A stretch of DNA of 60,000 nucleotides from Symsagittifera roscoffensis (Eukaryota; Xenacoelomorpha; Acoela; Convolutidae). The notes beneath the pieces are model-generated. The model was given only the letters and a program-made list of their open reading frames with translations, did not search any database and was not told the origin of the DNA. Location: NCBI RefSeq assembly GCF_963678635.1, contig NC_087067.1, positions 20,210,596 to 20,270,595 of the forward strand. The letters run 5' to 3'. The translations under genes and the position numbers were made by a program. Shown here piece after piece: positions 54,362-60,000 of this stretch. Within the stretch, counting starts at the first letter, position 1, and the number at the start of each line of letters is the position of its first letter.

Positions 54362-56054
54362 GGTTACCTTCTTCTGTAACAAAGTAACAGTCTGAATTGA
54401 AGAATTGGACTTCCTTCACTGATTTCAGATCAACTGATTTGGTGAAATTGCGTCCACCGTGACCAAAAGTGTCGCTAATAGATGGTTTATACTCAAACCT
54501 GACCTTATTTTCTGATATGGAATAGGCTATTACAACAAGTTGTTCCTTTATGAGTTCAAATGCCATGTTGGTGACAGGTTGAACGCTAGAAACAACCAAA
54601 TTACCTATATTCTGATATCCTTTAGGAAGTTTGACATTTATGAAAGAGCTAGATGGGTGCCTGAAATGGGCTGCGTATAATGGTCTTGGTTTAGTATTCG
54701 ATGAAACTGCCATAAAATCAGCAGGACTCCAAAGCATCTCATCGTATAAATTATCAGCAAAAATCCACCGCCAATTTGAAGTAGACGATGATGTGTAACA
54801 ATGATGATAAAAGCCTCCTTCGTGATAAAAAAAACCTTGGACATTGGGTTCTTCTATTCTCCACCGATCAAGTAGCTCATAACTTGTGTCTTTGAACTTG
54901 AAAGCCTGGTACTCGTTTTCACCAGTTTGAAATATCACACCTCCGTAACAAGAAAACAGTCGGAAGAACTTGCTATCAACATTACGGACTGGTTCCATTG
55001 TCTTTTTATTATTCCTGTCAATAAACTCAAATGATATAACCGTACTGTTTTCTCTGAAGTGCGCAATACATAAATGAGAATCTGAAGCGGCCATCACAAT
55101 TTTCTGATTCGGGTACATCTTGAAATGACGGCAATTAGCAGGCAATGGGAACAAATTTTGATCATTTCCTTCTTCTGATATCGAATTAAACTTATCACGC
55201 ACCTCATCAGCGTAATTTCTTAAAGCAACTTTAAACGACTCTTTCAAGTTTTCTTCAGCGCCAATAATAACATCACTTGACTCAGAAGTAGCACTGACAA
55301 CTAAATTGTTAAAAATCTCATCATTTGAAATATCACATGAATCGGAATTAAATTCTTTAACCAGCCAGCCATCCGAGAAGCTGAGTAACTCGCGCAGTTT
55401 ACTTTGCTTGGACTCAACGGAACTGATTATTTCTTTGATTTCTTTAACAAACTTATTCGCGTTCGATTCAGCTGCGATCGCAGAATTTGAAATAGCTGTG
55501 AACTCTTCATTTAACTCTTCTAGAGTATCCTGTAAAATTTTAACTATTTTCATTTTGACACCATCATTCTCCGAACGTAGCTTTCGTACCTGATCGGCGA
55601 ACTTTTCAGCGCTGGCTAAATTTTTGACAATCGGTTTGTAATCTACGTCAATATCGCTTAAAGTTTCATGGATTTTCGTTTTAATCTCATTGGCTTGTTG
55701 CGATAGAGGCACATACCTGTGGGCAGCAATTGCGTGTTTCTGAGCAACGCACATATTGCAAATAAGTGTATCGCAATCAATGCAGAAAAATCCACAATAC
55801 ACTAAATGTTCCTCACAAACAATCACTTTCATTCCTTTGTAGTCCAACACTTCATGCTTTCGCCTGGAATGTGAAATAATGCACATTTCACACATGAATT
55901 TATTCGAGATTTGGTCGGATGAACCGCTGCTTTGTTCACAAGTTCCGCATTTGAACTTTAGTTTGATATCATCAATGGTCATCGTGCAATTAGCACAGCT
56001 TATAGTCACCGCGTTCTGAATCGGGCCAGGCTGGTTATCTGATTCGGCTTCCAT
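54327..56054 (-). CDS. B-box zinc-finger protein, TRIM-like without RING
   Basis: I chose the ATG at 56054 (context ACCATGG, M-E-A-E-S-D), giving 575 aa; the frame runs 17 codons further up to an ATG at 56105 in poor context. A first Cys/His cluster covers residues 20-67 (B-box1-like). A canonical B-box2 follows: C80-H83-C91-C94-C99-C102-H107-H112. Then comes a long coiled coil (~120-240), as in TRIM proteins, and a C-terminal ~300-residue region of beta-rich character that could be a propeller or other substrate-binding domain. No RING precedes the B-boxes, so intrinsic E3 activity is unlikely. A good donor (GAAG|GTAACC) lies in the final codons at ~54361, where a three-copy repeat begins. 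The last 11 residues may therefore be read-through and the true 3' exon elsewhere. Confidence 0.75.
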   Translation of the reverse strand: MEAESDNQPGPIQNAVTISCANCTMTIDDIKLKFKCGTCEQSSGSSDQISNKFMCEMCIISHSRRKHEVLDYKGMKVIVCEEHLVYCGFFCIDCDTLICNMCVAQKHAIAAHRYVPLSQQANEIKTKIHETLSDIDVDYKPIVKNLASAEKFADQVRKLRSENDGVKMKIVKILQDTLEELNEEFTAISNSAIAAESNANKFVKEIKEIISSVESKQSKLRELLSFSDGWLVKEFNSDSCDISNDEIFNNLVVSATSESSDVIIGAEENLKESFKVALRNYADEVRDKFNSISEEGNDQNLFPLPANCRHFKMYPNQKIVMAASDSHLCIAHFRENSTVISFEFIDRNNKKTMEPVRNVDSKFFRLFSCYGGVIFQTGENEYQAFKFKDTSYELLDRWRIEEPNVQGFFYHEGGFYHHCYTSSSTSNWRWIFADNLYDEMLWSPADFMAVSSNTKPRPLYAAHFRHPSSSFINVKLPKGYQNIGNLVVSSVQPVTNMAFELIKEQLVVIAYSISENKVRFEYKPSISDTFGHGGRNFTKSVDLKSVKEVQFFNSDCYFVTEEGNLIRHINFFSEL

Positions 56055-56105
56055 GGTAAAACCTCGAGTAAAGACCACAAAAAGGTATATGAATGAAGAA
56101 CCCAA

Positions 56106-57315
56106 ATAGATAAGTTAATACAAAAAGATTCTTCGTAGCACAACTGAGTAACTGACGAACCAAATAAAGTATGTTGCACAGGCAAAACTGAACAAATGCT
56201 CAAGAACAGTGATTCGTATGTGGCCTTCTAGTTGAAAGTACAATTTCAATTGTCTGAAAAAAAATATTGGATGAACATTATAAAAAATGCTTAAATCAAT
56301 TAGCAAAAAATGAAGAAAAATTGAGTCAGTTAAACATTGTTGCGAACAGATAGAAACTGAAACATACGAAATCTTTGACACCGATACAACTCGCCAGGCA
56401 ATTAGGACTCGAATAAGGTTCTCTGTGCGGGCTATAAAAAAACATGTACTTCAACAAATATTGGAGAAGTCCTAAATAAGACAGATGCAAAACAGAGTTT
56501 CGCGCCATTTACAATATATGACAATTCATAACATTGCAAGCTGAATGGCAGAAAAAAAAACGATTGAATAAATCCCAAATACAAAATCTACCTAAATTTT
56601 AAACCAATTGCCTTGAATGAAGCAAATACAAAATCTACGTAAATTTTTAACCAATTGCCTTGAATGAAGGCCATTCTGAAGCTAAAATGTCAAAAAAGAT
56701 AGTTACCAACAGCAACCTAGCATGGAAACAAAAGTTAGGCTGCGGTAACAAAGTCGACAATAATTACGCGGGCGCGCGTTTAGCCAAGAAAGCTGTTAAA
56801 AACTTAAGCAACAAAACATTTCAAAAATTTTAAAGACCCTTCCCAAAGCACACAAGCAAAAAAAATTTTGCTTTTCAAACGACCTATTATGAAGAATTTA
56901 AAACGTTATAGCATAAGCCAAAACTTTTCAATGCGAGAAAGTTTTTTGAACGAGAAAAAAAATATAACAATCTGATATCATCCGAAACCCGAACTGCTTA
57001 ATTTGCTGTCAACAATTTTTTTAATAGTGGATAATTAAAAAGCAGAAGTATAGCTGATGGTTGACAAAACCGAGTTGATGAGGGAATCAGAGAAATGATT
57101 CGTTTTTTCTCTTAGAGAAGTCGCTAAGCTAAAGAACGTATGTGTTCCAGTTTGATAACGCCTGCTAAATTGCAAGCGTACAAAAAATTGATGCCTCTTA
57201 TCTTTAGTTTCAATAAGTTAAGGATTAGTAATTCTTGAGAATCCGTTTTGACTACCTACTTCAGCCAATCGTCTTTTTCGATACAAGTTAAACTTATTAT
57301 GAGACTTTGAGCCAT
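56106..57315 (+). other. Upstream region of the B-box gene, no gene seen
   Basis: A ~50-bp direct duplication ('caaatacaaaatctac(c/g)taaatttt(t)aaaccaattgccttgaatgaag') occurs at ~56577-56668. Otherwise nothing recognised; minus-strand promoter and 5' exons of the B-box gene may lie here. Confidence 0.35.
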
Positions 57316-57317
57316 GA

Positions 57318-57400
57318 TGTCACTGCAGTAGGCATGGTGCCCAGGAATCATGATTGCCGGTTCAAATCGGACGTGCGCTGCAATTTGCAGGGTGAGCTCT
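57318..57400 (+). mobile_element. tRNA-like SINE head (weak)
   Basis: B box GGTTCAAATC at 57359-57368 within CCGGTTCAAATCGG, and an A-box-like TAGGCATGGTG at 57329. No full cloverleaf can be drawn. Body and tail are not delimited. Confidence 0.35.
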
Positions 57401-57489
57401 TGCAAGCCAGTCAGCGCCTTTGTCAACCTATATCATTAAACTCCGGGCTGGTTGTCCAAAAAACACAATATTAAAATGATACCTTTTAA

Positions 57490-58345
57490 TTGTTCCGATC
57501 ATTGAAAAAGCCGAAGAACTTTGTATTCGGATGTGTTTTGGTTTTTTGTTTTCCACGCGAAATCAGGTATCACAAAGAGTCATCGGACTGGGCTGAGTGA
57601 TATAAATATTAAAGACTTTACAGTCGTAAATCAAACCACAATAATTCAAAAAACTTTCCCAGTGTCAAGAAAAACTGGTTCGAAGTTTTTGATTTTTCGA
57701 GCGAATAAAGCGATTATTCGAGCGAATTTATTTTAATGGTTTAAAAGCTTACAATAACTCAATTAAACCATTAAAATTTTATTTTACCTGAGTAACGATA
57801 TTTTACTTAAGTATTTTAGAGCCTTTTTGGAATCTATGATTTTTTCTAGTAATTTTTCTACAATGGGCCTATATTAATATGACTGTCGAATATGTCTAAC
57901 TTTATTTTTGTTTAACTTTTTTTCATCATACCACGCAGAAAAAAAAATCAACAGTAATTTGTTGAACTTTTTTGTATTTATCAAAGAGTATGGTCGCACA
58001 TTCTTTGCTACTTGCACAGTAACTGTCCATCCTTGTTTTCTAATGCAGTCGTCAGCCTCACAATTTACTTTTCTCTAGATTGGAAACCACTCGGTGCAGT
58101 TTCTGTTTTTGTTCTGACCATTAAAATGGGGAGAAACTTTTTATTCGGGTTTTAGTTTTTTTTTGTATTCCAACTTAAATCAGGTACCACAAATAATGAT
58201 CGGAGTGAAATGAGCGATTTATCATGTAAAATCTTTTTCAGTCGTGATTCGAATGACATCAAAAATTCCCGGTCGAAATTCCGGTTTGAAGCTTTTGATT
58301 TTTCGTCTAATTTCGAGCGACTGAGCAGGCTCACATTAGCTTATT
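57490..58345 (-). repeat. Dispersed repeat family D, copies 4 and 5, inverted
   Basis: At ~57495-57610 and ~58130-58270 the complement shows 'ctgattt(c/a)gcgtggaaaac', 'aaaacacatccgaa' and 'cagtcgtgattcgaat'. These match the plus-strand copies at 13.7 and 47.9-48.3 kb. Confidence 0.6.
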
Positions 58346-58704
58346 TATACTTACTTTAAGATCTGAAAATTAAGTTTTACTCAAATAAAGTTAGTGTTTG
58401 GAGTTTAAAGCTTCATTTTAAGAATCAAAAACTTCAAAATTTGGAGAAAAAAAATTTTGAAAAGTTAATTTAAAAAAAATTTAATTTTTTTTTATTTGTC
58501 TTCCAAAATTGTTTTCCAAATTGCATATATTACAATGGCTGAAGAAAATGTCTAAGCTGTACTTTTTCGCTCAGATTACTTTGTAAGTTGAAATTCAAAT
58601 TTTCAACAATTTTTTTTCCCAATGAGTGTCGTTTTTGGAATTTAATTGAAAAAAATGTTGAAAATTTGAATTTTAACACGTTGGAGAGTAACCGGCTACC
58701 CTTG

Positions 58705-58708
<4 letters not shown>

Positions 58709-58757
<49 letters not shown>
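58709..58757 (+). repeat. (ATT)n microsatellite
   Basis: About 16 ATT units. On the minus strand it is preceded by 'gacgtggtttctcc', so it could be the simple tail of a degraded minus-strand retroposon. Confidence 0.9.
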
Positions 58758-58865
58758 GGAGAAACCACGTCGTAGGCAAAAATTATTTTCACAGAAAAAT
58801 ATTTGCTTCTTTCACACTCGACAAAGTTTTTTTCGTCAAATTCAATTAAATTCATAGTTCCAAGT

Positions 58866-59237
58866 TCACTTTGCGTAATGCTTATCGTACAAATCTCTAG
58901 CAGTCAATTTTCTATTAGAAACATCAGTACTTTTTGAGTCAACGGATAAACTCATGTACGGTTTTAAAGTAAAGTTCGTCAAGTCTGGAATAACCATTTT
59001 CGGCGACATTTCTGGTATGTGAACAAATTTCTGTCGTCCTTGCTCTGTGTTCAAGTAATACCCCATTATAGGCTCCCCGTAGTCCACAGCATGTGAGAGT
59101 CTTTTGTCAGTGCCGTACGACCAAGGAACAGCAGGGTTATCTAGTTCAAACTTGTATCTCCATTTTTTCATCTTGGGGTCTTTTTTGAGGTACTTGAAGT
59201 GTCTCATACGGGTTAAATAACCCCCACCAGGTGGCAT
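58866..59237 (-). CDS. MRPL41: Mitochondrial large ribosomal subunit protein mL41
   Basis: A single-exon coding region of 123 aa, ATG at 59237, stop TGA at 58868-58866. The core F-V-H-I-P-E-M-S-P-K-M-V-I-P-D-L-T-N-F is followed by L-K-P-Y at residues ~71-93. This is the mL41 signature (E-M-x-P-x-x-V-x-P-D-L-x-x-F-x-L-K-P-Y). The N-terminal 70 residues are basic (R, K, W, Y-rich) and G-G-G-Y-rich at the start, suited to rRNA contact and import. The family is usually ~135-165 aa, so the C-terminus is short. A TTTTCAG just upstream of the ATG suggests a 5'-UTR intron. The protein works in the mitoribosome. Confidence 0.88.
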   Translation of the reverse strand: MPPGGGYLTRMRHFKYLKKDPKMKKWRYKFELDNPAVPWSYGTDKRLSHAVDYGEPIMGYYLNTEQGRQKFVHIPEMSPKMVIPDLTNFTLKPYMSLSVDSKSTDVSNRKLTARDLYDKHYAK

Positions 59238-60000
59238 TTTTCAATCTGAAAATCATGAAGCTGAGACGTCATCAACATCAAAACCAGAAAAGAGGCGCTA
59301 ATGAGAGATTTTTGAAGAAAACTGAAGGAATACTTAGAAAAAAGGAGAGCGTTGCTCCAGTTATAAAGCGCTATATAAAAGTTGCGGTCCGTTAAATTGT
59401 ATTTCTTGAGTTAATCTATCATTCAATGATTTCTTCCTTAAACCATAAGAAACACAACAAAATATTGGTCCTTCTGATTAGCGAATTGGATCTTTTGTCC
59501 TAGCAGGCTGGCGCCGATCTGTGGATTTTCGCGAGCGGGGAGGTAGGGAGTGGATTTGCAAGTTTTGTTACAGGCCGACCAAATTGATTTTCTGAGCTCT
59601 TTTATTACGCTAAAAATATATATTTTACCAAAAAAATTATGCGCCGCAGATGCATGTTTCAGGACTTCCCCCATCATATTTTGATAATAAAACCAAATAC
59701 TTTATAAATTACTTTTATTATCTAAACTAATCAGCTCTCCTAAGCAAACGTGCTGCGCATTCCAATTTGTCAGGTTTTGACTCGATAAAGTCTTCAGAAA
59801 AAAGAGAAGTCTGACATGAGCCAAAAACTGATATCGCAAAAAAGTAACAAAGGAGTGACGCTTGGGTGTAAAATGCCAAAAGGAGGACGTCGCAAGGTCT
59901 CTAAATCCGTTGCTGTTAAAAGACTTGAATGAACCATTTTCATCAGCTTCCTTGAACTGTCAATAATTTTTTAATTACGAATAATAATTTTGTTTTGATA
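59238..60000 (+). other. Right edge: hAT-MITE remnant, no gene
   Basis: 59495-59690 contains 'ggctggcgccgatctgtggattttcgcgag', 'gaccaaattgattttctgagctctttta' and 'aaaaaattatgcgccgcag', matching the MITEs at 9.72 and 36.06 kb in the same orientation. The promoter or 5' exon of mL41 is expected between 59240 and 59400. Nothing else recognised. Confidence 0.5.

Noticed and set aside
56054-56105. Upstream ATG giving a 17-residue hydrophobic N-terminal extension of the B-box protein
   Set aside because: The ATG at 56054 has a strong Kozak context and B-box proteins are cytosolic; a signal-like extension is not expected.
58588-58857. Leucine-rich open frame
   Set aside because: Poly-Leu comes from the (ATT)n microsatellite.

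Overview
The window is nuclear DNA from a bilaterian invertebrate, most likely marine. It carries spliceosomal genes with GT-AG introns (a Ly6 protein, a complexin, a zeta-class glutathione transferase, a B-box protein and mitochondrial ribosomal protein L41), plus a CR1-type retrotransposon with a 2A peptide, LTR retroelements, tRNA-headed SINEs, MITEs and several satellites. It is AT-rich and dominated by repeats; I cannot name the species.

Layout. 1-~9000: the 3' part of an env-bearing LTR retroelement. The end of pol is followed by two tiny membrane-protein ORFs, a 377-codon ORF with no ATG, an 872-aa Env-like glycoprotein, a 601-aa protein of unknown function, a small intron just after the last stop, and a long non-coding 3' region. 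9107-11777: a Ly6/three-finger GPI-type gene with a hAT-type MITE in its intron. 12349-38586: a complexin gene in four small exons spread over 26 kb. Its first intron holds an ~80-bp minisatellite and an intact CR1-like element (16.2-20.7 kb). Its third intron holds a decayed Ty3/gypsy element with both LTRs (26787-33120) and a complete antisense gene for glutathione transferase zeta / maleylacetoacetate isomerase (34231-35717).

37.5-53.2 kb is gene-poor. It contains copies of a repeat ending in AGTCGGAACA, a ~166-bp satellite of about 11 units, a foldback MITE, tRNA-derived SINEs, microsatellites and a second degenerate tandem array. 53.8-56.1 kb holds a B-box (TRIM-like, RING-less) gene on the minus strand whose last codons run into a three-copy 175-bp repeat. 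58866-59237 is the minus-strand gene for mL41.

How the parts relate. The complexin gene (SNARE clamp of regulated exocytosis) is the frame of the window; mobile elements have enlarged its introns and an unrelated metabolic gene sits inside one. The most unusual block is the 3' gene cassette of the env-bearing element. Four ORFs beyond pol are packed with ATGA-type or 13-nt overlaps, and one of them must be reached by splicing or non-AUG initiation.
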